Below, one piece after another: positions 41,401 through 46,609 of a stretch of DNA of 64,000 nt. This DNA comes from Streptomyces melanogenes (lineage in GTDB: Bacteria; Actinomycetota; Actinomycetes; Streptomycetales; Streptomycetaceae): positions 1 through 64,000 of the forward strand of contig NZ_BMTS01000027.1 of assembly GCF_014649795.1 (NCBI RefSeq), given 5' to 3'. Position numbers and translations under genes: made by a program. Each line of letters opens with the position of its first letter. Positions within the stretch are counted from its first letter, which is position 1. The notes beneath the pieces are model-generated. The model did not search any database. It saw nothing but the letters and a program-made list of their open reading frames with translations, and was not told the origin of the DNA.

Positions 41401-43200
41401 GTGGCGGCATCGGTCAGCGCCAACCGCTTCGCCTACGGCGACGACAACCCGATGACCATGACCGACCCCACCGGTCACTGGAGCATCGGCGGCGCGCTGA
41501 AGAAGCTCACGAAGAAGGTCACCAAGAAGGTCACGAGCGTTGCCAAGTCGACCTGGCACAAGACCACGGCGGCCGTCAAGCAGGTCGCCAAGGTCGTCAG
41601 GACGGCGGCCAAGAAGGTCAAGCAGACCGTCAAGAGGGCCGTCAGGACGGTCAAGCGCGCGGTCAAGAAGGCCGTGCACTACGTCCACGACGCCGTCAAA
41701 AAGGTCAAGAAATATGTCAAGAGGACCTACCAGCGCGTAAAGAAGTACGTCCACAAGGTCACCAAGACCGTCAAGCACGCCGTCAAGCACGCCGCCAAGG
41801 CCGTCAAACACGCCGCCCACAAGGTGGTCAAGGCCGCCAAGAAGGTCGGCAGAGCCGTCAAGAAGGCAGCCAAGGCGACTGCCCACTATGTGAAGCAGCA
41901 CGCCTCCACCATCGTCCCTGTGGTGGTCGGCATCGCGGCCGGAGCCGCGTGTACCGCACTCACCGCGGGTGTCGGAGCAGTGGCGTGTGCCGCTGCGGCG
42001 GGGGCTGTGGCCAACGCCGTCGGCTACGCGATGAGCGACGGCCCGCACACTCTCAGCGGGTACCTCGGTGCTGCGGCCGTGGGTGGCCTGACCGGTCTGG
42101 TCGGCGGTGGCGCAGGTGCCCTCGCCGGGCGTGCTCTGGCCAGCAGCGGTGCGAGCGCCCTGGCGCGTGGTGCCCTCACCGGCGCCGCAGCCGGCGGCGC
42201 CGAGGGTGCCGTGAGCTACGGCGTGAGTTGCTCCAGCAGCCCTGGAGGCTGCAGCGTCAGCGGCGCCGCCAAGGCAACGACCGGTGGCGCGGCACTCGGC
42301 GGCCTCTTCGGTGCTGCCGCGAGCAAGTTCGGCCGCAAGGGCTGCACCCCGCACAGCTTCACCGCCACCACCCCAGTCGTCCTGGCGAGCGGCGCGGCGA
42401 AGCCCATCTCCGAAATCAAGGTCGGCGACTGGGTCCTCACCGCCGAGCCCGGCAGTAAGAAGAAGGAGAAGCACCAGGTCAAGGCGGTGGTCGTCACCAA
42501 AACGGACCGTGACTACGTCGATATCGCCGTGGCCACCAAGTCCGGCGCCAAGACGATCCAGACCACCGCACACCACCAGTTCTACGACGCGACTGCCAAC
42601 TCCTGGACGCAGGCGAAGGACCTCAAGGCGCACCACAAGCTGCAGGACGCGGCTGGCGGTAAAGCCGAGATCGTCAACGTCAGGGGCTACCAGGCGCAGC
42701 GCACCACCTACGACCTGAGCGTCGACGGGCTGCACACCTACCACGTGGTGGCGGGCGACCTCGCGGTCCTCGTCCATAACACCGATGGCGTCACTTGCCC
42801 CAGCCCCAGGTTCGAAGCGGACTCGGACGGCACTGTGACTGACCGCCAGGGACCGGAGATGCCGACGAAGAGGTATAACAGGAAGCGCGACTACGGTGGT
42901 GCACAGACCCGAGGGCCGGCGGGCCGGGCGGCCAAGAAGGCCGGCGAGGGGCAGCGATGCCTGGACTGTGGTGAAGTGATGATCAGCGGGACCGAGACGC
43001 AACCCGTACCAGAGCACTCGCCTGAGCTCGCCATTCACTATTACTTCCGTGACGGCTGGAAAATGACCAACGCGGAACGAAGGGCATATGCGAAAGAAGG
43101 AATCGACGGCACACGATGCCGTAGATGCCAGAGCAGCCAGGGCGGCACGTTGTCTGGACTTGTCACGAAAGTGGCGAATGCATTCGGGATGGAAAGATAG
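32497..43200 (+). CDS. Giant RHS/YD-repeat polymorphic toxin with Hint and HNH-like toxin domains
   Basis: 3567 aa. Order: signal peptide (~1-45, ARRVALLVLLAFSFMLTTETAQA); DNRLRE-type domain (~370-553); RHS entry domain (~668-755); two LamG-like domains (~904-1130, ~1200-1415; WRLGEAAGD, WRLGDTQG); YD repeats (~1430-1925); a third LamG domain (~1933-2145); more YD repeats (to ~2968); RHS core end NRFAYGDDNPMTMTDPTGHW; a Lys/Val-rich stretch (~2998-3135); a Gly/Ala hydrophobic region (~3136-3280); pretoxin Hint domain (~3282-3430, HSFTATTPVVLASG to VLVHNTDG); then ~137 aa of toxin with CLDCG, PEHSPE and CRRCQSSQGG, an HNH/EndoVII-like zinc nuclease. Hint should release the toxin. The final ~400 nt have lower GC and weaker codon bias, as expected for an exchanged toxin cassette. 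Confidence 0.93.
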   Translation: MHGRWARTSRLLFPPGPPGRRRARRVALLVLLAFSFMLTTETAQATGATLPRLSMPKWSLSGLWQWANKSPLDTPDQQSGTAKGKSHFATAKQTRAKGGSGHKPGKGKGELTEYQRPQDRTKPVKTGKAVGGAKSFDARTSKRDAKKSTATADVFANADGSTTVRHYTARTNFKAPDGTWKPIDTTLRVGSSGVLAETANSLGVAFATDAAAAQLASVGFGSGRSLAYSLRGAAKVPAVVDGDSTATYKEVFKDTDLKLSPLAEGFKERLVLKSKDAPNSWLFPLEVKGLTPRIAEDGDVVFTDADGKTVATIPHAFMEDSKIDPRSGDFAQSRAVSYELTTVDGKPALRMTADRAWLDDPKRVFPVTVDPTVTASNSTYTQNTIGGDHSTENMIKVGSYDSGTNKANSFLQFSSLGTTLAGQKVTAATLNVYALWSATCTAEPFNVHPITQAWTPSGVTSYPGPSFGAAIGSATVAPGASCSNSSGSTSVGVKMPVPLNTTWFNNIAGGAANYGLALSAITSDGLHWKKFHSDNATTAGFRPALDLTYTANVAPQVNAQYPPENYQANTLQPELTTYATDADKGPNPLTYAFDVFDADSSDQNQAALASSGALSKGAWVVPAGKLKWSKNYLWITTVSDGVNSSSYSSRFTTAVPQPPVTSGLSQNTNGHEFDPSDGNYTTDDTDADVEVTGPSLSIERSYNSLDPRLDSAFGAGWSTIADMKAAEVKDGSGAVTSVVITYPGGEQVAFGRNTDGTFVPPLGRYARFQAVTGGYTLVDKDFTTYTFTQTTGKTGVYALASIKDYAGRTETFTYANNQLTKITNTTSNRSLTLSWQTPAGAGAAHVATVATDPSDPADANTAQTWKYGYSGDQLTSVCPPADWSKCITYGYATGNHYRTTVLDQDPFAYWRLGEAAGDGVAKDAVDLNQGKYNGIYHNVTTGGANVLAGSTQPTASFNGTSSYVEIPSAPGATPSYASVSLWFKTSQTGGVLFYYGDKPLSDPDPAGTTNYNTPAVYVGTDGKLRGCFASSPGCYSTIVSSASVNDDKWHQAVLTGAATSMTLYLDGVAQGSRSATINDWAQPYLTLGAGVNTHGWPNMNAGDPLGHFGGQMAEAAIYAKPLSAEVIAAQYQAATRPAGLLNKITTPNGKTQSAVTYSTADDMVIQAVDGDGGTWKLNPATVTGSSQVYRSSVMGAEPSGYWRLGDTQGAAQAANELHTGLGTYNTVTQGAEGPFGPSDQSAVDFDGTSSFAEVPYGPLHRSGNRAIELWFRTTKPGVIAADQSRALNDPAGVGGDWAPLLYVGADSKLHGHWFSGGSTATAFGSTSTVTDNAWHHAVLSASGSTQTLYLDGKKQGDLTGGVNDEAKSRTFIGAGFAKGWYSAPADISYFNGSIAEVAVYGHALGEAEIGQHYSAAKSSSGVAPVRTVKLTDPTDKTLTYVYDAELNNRLLAQIDRNGNRTTYGYDTSGFLHTVTDANGNRSVTGHDVRGNTVSTTTCQNTAANTCATEYYTYYPDATTLFPAMDPRNDLLLTERDGRSSGPTDNTYLTSHTYDAAGNITSVTTPPVPGSPNGRTATTTYTTATTVAAEGGTTYAPAGLVASVRTPGGRTTSYTYFKNGDLAQITDANGASAKFTYDALGRKVTKTEVSDAYPAGLTTTLAYDKDDQVVSEISPKVTNRVTGAVHQAKSMTVYDPDGNVSSQTVSDASGGDTARTTSMTYDAYNRVATRTDPGGDTTAFEYDVYGNKVKETDPAGNVNEYTFDAEGRPLTTSLLNYTGDPNSPSAPTKLVQESRAYDPAGRLASITDAMGWVTEYTYTDDGLSASVVRRDPQNNKAFTEQANTYDAAGNLTKQVTNDGTTTTSFTVDAADRTTSTTHDPGGLARTTKVSYDPDDNVVSETEFDPSGDTSTKDTRYDRLGNVTGTTVHDGSTAPVGRWKLNETSGTLADDSSGGNNKVAFGSGVTRSTEQGGSAVFDGTANAYGQAATGAVNTNGGFTVSAWVKLADTTANRTFVSQDSKTENAFQLGYSTSQGWSFNRTSGDEANPTVTRAASGTAAVTANTWTHLTGVYDAAAAEIRLYVNGALKATTPYSGSWEATGPLQIGRRMSGGTQGEYHKGALADVQVYGEALTATQVSGVYGKTLPAADSSVRSTSWKLDQRGMPIAMTDANGNTTDYGYDESGQQTSVTEPAVNAEQSGGTPASVRPVSMTGYNTFGEKTESSDPLGNVTVTAYDGEGQESSTTLPDYTPPGASAPVKSVSWNEYNHLGQVSAEVDPLGRRTEYTYTQLGDVASVKDANGDLTKYTYDTNGDQLSATHANGAREESTYDYLGRELTSTDIVRQPTQRAYTAINSYDAPGQQLSRKVSPAGVSQSFTYNALGEVTSTTDGANNTTRFTYDKDGEVVTSTDPDGTSTRNTYNGFGDLVSISDLDETGKVLRTTGSTYDRMSNRTSTTDFRGHTTRLTVDPTGLVTKAVQPVSATESITTTFGYDIAGHRTRFTDGRGNPFLTSYNSWGLPESAIEPATPAYPNAADRTFTTVYDASGQVKEQRSPGGVTVTNDYDAKGRLTRQTGTGAEAATADHTYTYDSDDRITSVTGTDSDTGKDTFGYDDRGQLLSTTGPSGTSSFAYNGDGAMTSRTDAAGTSTYGYDTAGRLSTVNDGATGSSLTYGYDVNSNVKSIDYGTGKAKRTFGYDALEQLKSDTLTSPTGKTLASVNYGYDENGNETSKTTSGVAGASTNTYSYDWANRLSSWNNGSTTENYGYDASGNRTRVGGDTYTYDARNQLTSDGHNSYSYTARGTMSSMADEAGKATSIRADAFNRVINEGDRTYTYDGLDRVLSASDPGTGPLFTFAYSGTGNDVASDGSATYSRNVDGSLVGVKDATQSALAMTDLHDDVIAQFTAGGEALTGSTTYSPFGKVQQSSTMLGRLGYQSGWTDPTTAKVNMAARWYSPQTGQFNSRDTADVSNVAASVSANRFAYGDDNPMTMTDPTGHWSIGGALKKLTKKVTKKVTSVAKSTWHKTTAAVKQVAKVVRTAAKKVKQTVKRAVRTVKRAVKKAVHYVHDAVKKVKKYVKRTYQRVKKYVHKVTKTVKHAVKHAAKAVKHAAHKVVKAAKKVGRAVKKAAKATAHYVKQHASTIVPVVVGIAAGAACTALTAGVGAVACAAAAGAVANAVGYAMSDGPHTLSGYLGAAAVGGLTGLVGGGAGALAGRALASSGASALARGALTGAAAGGAEGAVSYGVSCSSSPGGCSVSGAAKATTGGAALGGLFGAAASKFGRKGCTPHSFTATTPVVLASGAAKPISEIKVGDWVLTAEPGSKKKEKHQVKAVVVTKTDRDYVDIAVATKSGAKTIQTTAHHQFYDATANSWTQAKDLKAHHKLQDAAGGKAEIVNVRGYQAQRTTYDLSVDGLHTYHVVAGDLAVLVHNTDGVTCPSPRFEADSDGTVTDRQGPEMPTKRYNRKRDYGGAQTRGPAGRAAKKAGEGQRCLDCGEVMISGTETQPVPEHSPELAIHYYFRDGWKMTNAERRAYAKEGIDGTRCRRCQSSQGGTLSGLVTKVANAFGMER

Positions 43201-43206
43201 CCACCG

Positions 43207-43788
43207 ATGTCCTCGACCATAAACAAACGTCAAGCAGTGCTCGACCGGCACTTCCGTGCGTCATGGCCTGGCGATGTCCATGTCGATGAACGCTGGACCC
43301 TAGGGCCAGTGGAGGAGACCCTTCCGGGCTTCCGGGTCCGGCGCATCGAGACACGGGATCCCTCGGAGCCCTGGATCTACCTCTCCATGGGGGCATCCAC
43401 GGTTCAGGGGTGGCCTCACGAGTTCGCGCTGTTGCCGCCTATCGCAGATGAGCGGCACGTGGAGACACTCGCCATGGTTGCCGACTGGGTGGCTGCGGGC
43501 CGTGACGGCTCGGTGGGTACCGTGTTGGCCATCGGCAAGCCATGGGTACCAGGGAGTGCAGCCGATCACCTGTTGATGACGCCGCTCTACGCCTTCCCGG
43601 AAGAAGTCGAACTGGTCCGCGATGGACCGAATGAGATTTCCATCCTGTGGCTGGTGCCCATCCATGCCAATGAAGCCGCGTATGTTCGGCGGCGGGGCAT
43701 GGAACGTCTTGAAGAGCGGTTCGAGCAGTACGGCGTGAACCTGGTGGATCCGCGCAGGCCCTCAGTACTGGGGACCTCTGCGATCTGA
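43207..43788 (+). CDS. SUFU-domain immunity protein for the RHS toxin
   Basis: 193 aa starting 6 nt after the toxin stop. The sequence VRRIETRDPSEPWIYLSMGAST, GWPHEFALLPPIADERHVETLAMVADWV, then LYAFPEEVELVRDGPNEISILWLVPIHANEAAYVRRRGMERLEERFEQYGVNLVDPRRPSV, has the layout of the suppressor-of-fused (SUFU) domain, a recurrent immunity protein in polymorphic toxin loci. Its position directly behind the toxin tip supports the pairing. A very strong terminator follows. Confidence 0.88.
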   Translation: MSSTINKRQAVLDRHFRASWPGDVHVDERWTLGPVEETLPGFRVRRIETRDPSEPWIYLSMGASTVQGWPHEFALLPPIADERHVETLAMVADWVAAGRDGSVGTVLAIGKPWVPGSAADHLLMTPLYAFPEEVELVRDGPNEISILWLVPIHANEAAYVRRRGMERLEERFEQYGVNLVDPRRPSVLGTSAI

Positions 43789-43794
43789 CCGTTA

Positions 43795-43831
43795 ATGGAG
43801 CCCCGTCAGGTCCGTCCTGACGGGGCTCCAT
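43795..43831. terminator. Strong bidirectional terminator after the toxin-immunity pair
   Basis: A 16-bp perfect stem (ATGGAGCCCCGTCAGG and its complement) with loop TCCGT, starting 6 nt after the immunity stop. The region 43832-44229 shows no convincing gene, only the arm-type repeat and attR. Confidence 0.92.
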
Positions 43832-44095
43832 TGTCGTGTAACCGCAGCGGCCTGCGCTGTGGAGGCAATGGGTGGCATTCGAGGTGTACGGCATGATCCT
43901 TCAGCGGTGCCTGCCCGGGCAACTTGGACTCCTTCCACTGGACATCGGCCCGTGGTGGATCCAGCCGCTGCCTGCGGGGATTCCGCTTGGCGGTCGGACA
44001 TACGGAGGAGCAGGCCCCGTCCTGCCGGGGCGGCACCAGGTTGGAGAGTCTGCCCACGAGCTGCTCGGTGCCCGTGGTGGGAGCAGGCGGATTGT

Positions 44096-44121
44096 GTGAG
44101 CGATGCGTGAGCGGATGCGCC
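44096..44121 (+). repeat. 26-bp arm-type repeat, right copy
   Basis: Identical to 17187-17212 and in the same orientation, ending 108 bp before attR. See the left copy for the proposed role. Confidence 0.75.
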
Positions 44122-44229
44122 AGTACAGGGCATCTCAGGCCGGACTGATCGGCAACCTGCCTCTCGCTGACCAGGTAAAACAGGACGCCGAGGGAGCACC
44201 CAAAACCACCCGGCACGATCTTGCCGGGT

Positions 44230-44275
44230 CTTTTAATCCGTTGGTTGTCGGTTCGAGTCCGACATGGCCTACCGG
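44230..44275 (+). repeat. attR: 46-bp attachment repeat
   Basis: Perfect copy of the tRNA-Lys 3' segment at 17050-17095. Here it is not preceded by a tRNA 5' half, so it is a remnant, marking the right end of the element. Confidence 0.93.
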
Positions 44276-44312
44276 CAGCGGCAGGAGCCATATGGCCTCT
44301 GACCTGCGCTTG

Positions 44313-44345
44313 AGTGCCCCGCCTGGGTTTCCTGGGCGGGGCACT
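44313..44345 (+). terminator. Original host terminator of tRNA-Lys
   Basis: An 11-bp stem AGTGCCCCGCC / GGCGGGGCACT, 37 nt after attR, preceded by CTCTGACCTGCG. It would follow tRNA-Lys directly in the unoccupied chromosome; on the minus strand it can also serve the vapBC operon. Confidence 0.75.
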
Positions 44346-44360
44346 TCGCTGTGGTCGGAG

Positions 44361-44771
44361 CTATGACTTGAGGTCGATCCGGCGGACGGGCTGGGATGTC
44401 GTCCGCGCGATGGTCTCGAAGTCCTGGTCGTAGTGGAGCAGTGTCAGCCCGGCCTCCTCGGCGACCGCGGCCAGGAGCAGGTCCACGGTCCCCGCGCTGC
44501 GGTGCTCGCCCTTTGCCGTGAGCTGTTCCTGGACCACCCGCGAGCGCCGGTAGATGCCGTCCGGCATGGGGCACCAGGTGAACTGACTCAACCGCAGCCG
44601 GATGCTCTCGCGGTCCTTGGCCGAGCGGGCGGAGTAGAGCAGTTCCAGCTCGGTGAGGTCGCACAGGGCGACGAGGCCGGCGCCGATGCGCCGTTCCCAG
44701 TCGTCGGTCGCCTGGCGCAGCAGGATCCGGGCGAGGGCGGAGGTGTCGATCAGGTAGTCGGCAACGCTCAC
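44361..44771 (-). CDS. vapC: VapC-type PIN-domain ribonuclease toxin
   Basis: 136 aa. PIN-domain acidic residues are all visible: the first Asp in YLIDTSALARIL, Glu in LCDLTELELLYSAR, and Asp in RSAGTVDLLLAAVAEEAG, with LLHYDQDFETIA near the end. VapC enzymes cleave tRNA or rRNA until bound by VapB. GTG start overlaps the vapB stop as GTGA. It lies just outside attR, thus in the host chromosome next to the tRNA-Lys insertion site. Confidence 0.93.
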   Translation of the reverse strand: MSVADYLIDTSALARILLRQATDDWERRIGAGLVALCDLTELELLYSARSAKDRESIRLRLSQFTWCPMPDGIYRRSRVVQEQLTAKGEHRSAGTVDLLLAAVAEEAGLTLLHYDQDFETIARTTSQPVRRIDLKS

Positions 44772-44995
44772 CGGGCGGCACCGCGCCGGTAGTTGCTCTT
44801 GTCGAGCAGGAGCTCGGCGTCGAGGGCTCCGTCGGTGGTGAGGTCCTGCAGCTCGTGCAGGGCACGCAGTCGGCGGTTGCGCTCGACGATCTCGCGCAGG
44901 GCTGTGTTGATCGTGTCCCGCTTGGTCGTGGTGCCGAGCTCCTTGGCGGCTGCTTCCAGAGCCTCGTCGTCGAGGTCGATGACTGTGCGGGTCAT
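44768..44995 (-). CDS. vapB: VapB-type antitoxin
   Basis: 75 aa. The N-terminus MTRTVIDLDDEALEAAAKELGTTTKRDTINTALREIVERN is a ribbon-helix-helix DNA-binding domain as in VapB antitoxins of the actinobacterial type. The C-terminus LDAELLLDKSNYRR would wrap the toxin's active site. It is the first gene of the pair, so antitoxin is made before toxin, and presumably represses its own promoter through the dyad at 45013-45042. Confidence 0.92.
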   Translation of the reverse strand: MTRTVIDLDDEALEAAAKELGTTTKRDTINTALREIVERNRRLRALHELQDLTTDGALDAELLLDKSNYRRGAAR

Positions 44996-45012
44996 GAGCG
45001 GGCTCCTCTCGC

Positions 45013-45042
45013 ATGTATCCAGCTCGATGTATCAAGATACAT
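45013..45042. promoter_or_regulatory. vapBC operator
   Basis: ATGTATC-AA-GATACAT (45027-45042, perfect 7-bp arms) plus a further direct ATGTATC at 45013-45019, within 50 bp upstream of the vapB start. This spacing suits cooperative binding by ribbon-helix-helix dimers. Confidence 0.7.
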
Positions 45043-45098
45043 TTCTCATGATATACGGCCAAGCGGACGCTCGTAAGGCAAGGGGAGCGCAGAAAAAG

Positions 45099-45151
45099 AC
45101 GGCCGGTGCCGTGGGGCCGCCCTGGTGGGCGCGCTCCACGGCACCGGCCGT
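45099..45151 (-). terminator. Large hairpin with T-run on the minus strand
   Basis: A 16-bp perfect stem ACGGCCGGTGCCGTGG / CCACGGCACCGGCCGT, 21-nt loop, followed on the minus strand by CTTTTTC. No convincing gene lies in 45152-45592 for it to terminate, so it may protect the vapBC promoter from read-through. Apart from this and the operator the gap 44996-45592 shows no gene. Confidence 0.75.
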
Positions 45152-45592
45152 TCAGCCCCGGCCCGCATGCCGGAGCTGGCCGGAGACGGGGGAATGTTGC
45201 TCTCCGGCGCGCCGCGGGCGGCCGGTGTCGAGGACGCGACGTATTGGCGATTGTCGACACCGGCCGCTGAATGGGGTACGTGTACGCCGGCCGTCCCCGC
45301 GGCACAGGGGCGGTCGGCGCGTCCCGGGCGAAGGCGGAGTGCGATGTCCTGCGAAGGACACCAAGCAACCGCTTTGGCCTGGGCCGATGCGTACGAGTCC
45401 CGTGAGGGCTTCGTGCGGAACAGTCTGGAGGGGTACCCCGCCCCCTTTCCAGGGGGCTGAATTGCAGATAATGATCCAGCCATCAACATTCGGCCCCGGA
45501 TATCAGCGCCGGAGAAGAGGGGGAGCGCCGCCGACAGACCGTCATCGCCCGTCGTCCCGCCGCGACGACAGCCGTTCGTCCCCGCCCCCCCC

Positions 45593-46465
45593 GTGAACGA
45601 AGGTCTCGCTTTGCCGCTCGCCGCCCGTGACCGCATGCCCCTCAAGACGCTCCTCCAGGAGCGGCGCGCCGCCATCCACCCGGAGTCCGCCGGGTTTCCG
45701 CCGCGTCAGGCGGGGCCGGGCCGACGGGTCGCCGGGCTCAGCCAGGAGCAGATGGACATCCTCCTGGAGCGCACGCCGGGCACGTACAACCGGTTCGAGA
45801 ACGGGCAGTTGAACCCCACTGCCGAGTTCCTGACCAATGTGGCCCGCGCCCTGCGCCTCAACGAGCAGGAGTGGACGTTCCTGTGGCGGCTCACCCGGCG
45901 CGAGTACCCGCCGTACACCCTGCACCGCGACTCCGGCATGTCCGTGCCCGGCGTCTGGCAGCGGGTCGTCGAGCAGATCGACGGGGCGATGGCCTACATC
46001 ACCGACGCCGCCTGGAACCTGCTCGCCCACAACGCGGAGTTCGCCGCCCTCTTCCCGCGCGGTGAGGTTCCGGCCAACACCATGCGGTGGATGACCCTCG
46101 ACCCCGAGGCGCGCGAGGACGTGCTGACGGACTGGTCGGAGCGCTGGGCGCCGATGGTGCTGCCGCAGCTGCGGCACGGCGTCGAGATGCGGCCCAACCA
46201 CGCGGAGTTGCGCCGCCTGGAGGCCGAGGTGCAGGCCGACCCCGTCGCCGGACCGCTCTACCGGGAGACCGGGGCCACTCCGATCCCGTACCCCGACGGG
46301 TCCGAACGGCCCATCCGGCACAGCGAGTTGGGGCCGGGGTGGGTGACGACCTGTGTGGCCGAGCCGGTCACCTCGCCCGGGGCCCGGGTGATGCTGCTCC
46401 TCTACACCCCGGGCGCGTCCCTCGTGAGTCGGCACCCCGTGCTGAGCGCGCCGTTGACGAGCTGA
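45593..46465 (+). CDS. Helix-turn-helix regulator with MmyB-like ligand domain
   Basis: 290 aa from a GTG without a clear ribosome site; an ATG at 45635 is the alternative. Residues ~18-95 form a helix-turn-helix (LKTLLQERRAAIHPESAGFPPRQ, GLSQEQMDILLERTPGTYNRFENGQLNPTAEFLTNVARALRL). The C-terminal MmyB/PAS-like domain contains DAAWNLLAHNAEFAALFP, NTMRWMTLDPEAREDVLTDWSERWAP and LPQLRHGVEMRPNHAELRRLEAEV. Members of this family, frequent in Streptomyces, bind fatty-acid-like ligands in at least some cases. It precedes the type III PKS gene by 144 nt and may regulate it. Confidence 0.85.
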   Translation: MNEGLALPLAARDRMPLKTLLQERRAAIHPESAGFPPRQAGPGRRVAGLSQEQMDILLERTPGTYNRFENGQLNPTAEFLTNVARALRLNEQEWTFLWRLTRREYPPYTLHRDSGMSVPGVWQRVVEQIDGAMAYITDAAWNLLAHNAEFAALFPRGEVPANTMRWMTLDPEAREDVLTDWSERWAPMVLPQLRHGVEMRPNHAELRRLEAEVQADPVAGPLYRETGATPIPYPDGSERPIRHSELGPGWVTTCVAEPVTSPGARVMLLLYTPGASLVSRHPVLSAPLTS

Positions 46466-46609
46466 GCGCACGACCGGCGTGCCCGGGAGGCGGGACCGCG
46501 CACGGAACGACTCCCTCCGGCTGAGCTCTGTTCGAATTCGCAGGAACGAATTCCAGCCGTCTCAAGTAAGTTGAGGTTTCGCTCGTCGGCCACCCGAGGG
46601 AGCCCACCC

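Larger units (their letters stand above)
17050..44275. mobile_element. 27.2-kb integrative mobilizable element in tRNA-Lys
   Basis: A perfect 46-bp direct repeat of the tRNA-Lys 3' end bounds the element (17050-17095 and 44230-44275). Inside, beginning next to the intact tRNA, come a tyrosine integrase, an XRE regulator, an Xis-like protein, a DUF3631 ATPase, a DUF2637 membrane protein, MobC and a relaxase, followed by cargo genes and an RHS toxin with immunity. No FtsK-type TraB or Rep initiator was found, so it looks mobilizable rather than self-transmissible. Each end also carries a copy of a 26-bp repeat, probably integrase/Xis arm sites. Confidence 0.92.

Noticed and set aside
38587..43251. 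Minus-strand 1554-aa open frame opposite the RHS gene
   Set aside because: Same effect of high GC; Arg/Val/Gly-rich, no domain, while the plus strand has clear YD and Hint domains.
17050..44275. Self-transmissible AICE of pSAM2 type
   Set aside because: No FtsK-like TraB and no RepSA-type or Prim-Pol initiator; a MobC-relaxase pair is present instead.
44135..44344. Minus-strand frame containing GHVGLEPTTNGLKDP
   Set aside because: Reverse translation of the same tRNA fragment, also a common false gene.
44103..44366. Plus-strand frame containing FNPLVVGSSPTWPT
   Set aside because: This peptide is the well-known false translation of the tRNA 3' end; here it is the attR remnant.
45152..45592. 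Several short frames on both strands
   Set aside because: None has a start signal, conserved look or codon bias; the region was left as non-coding.
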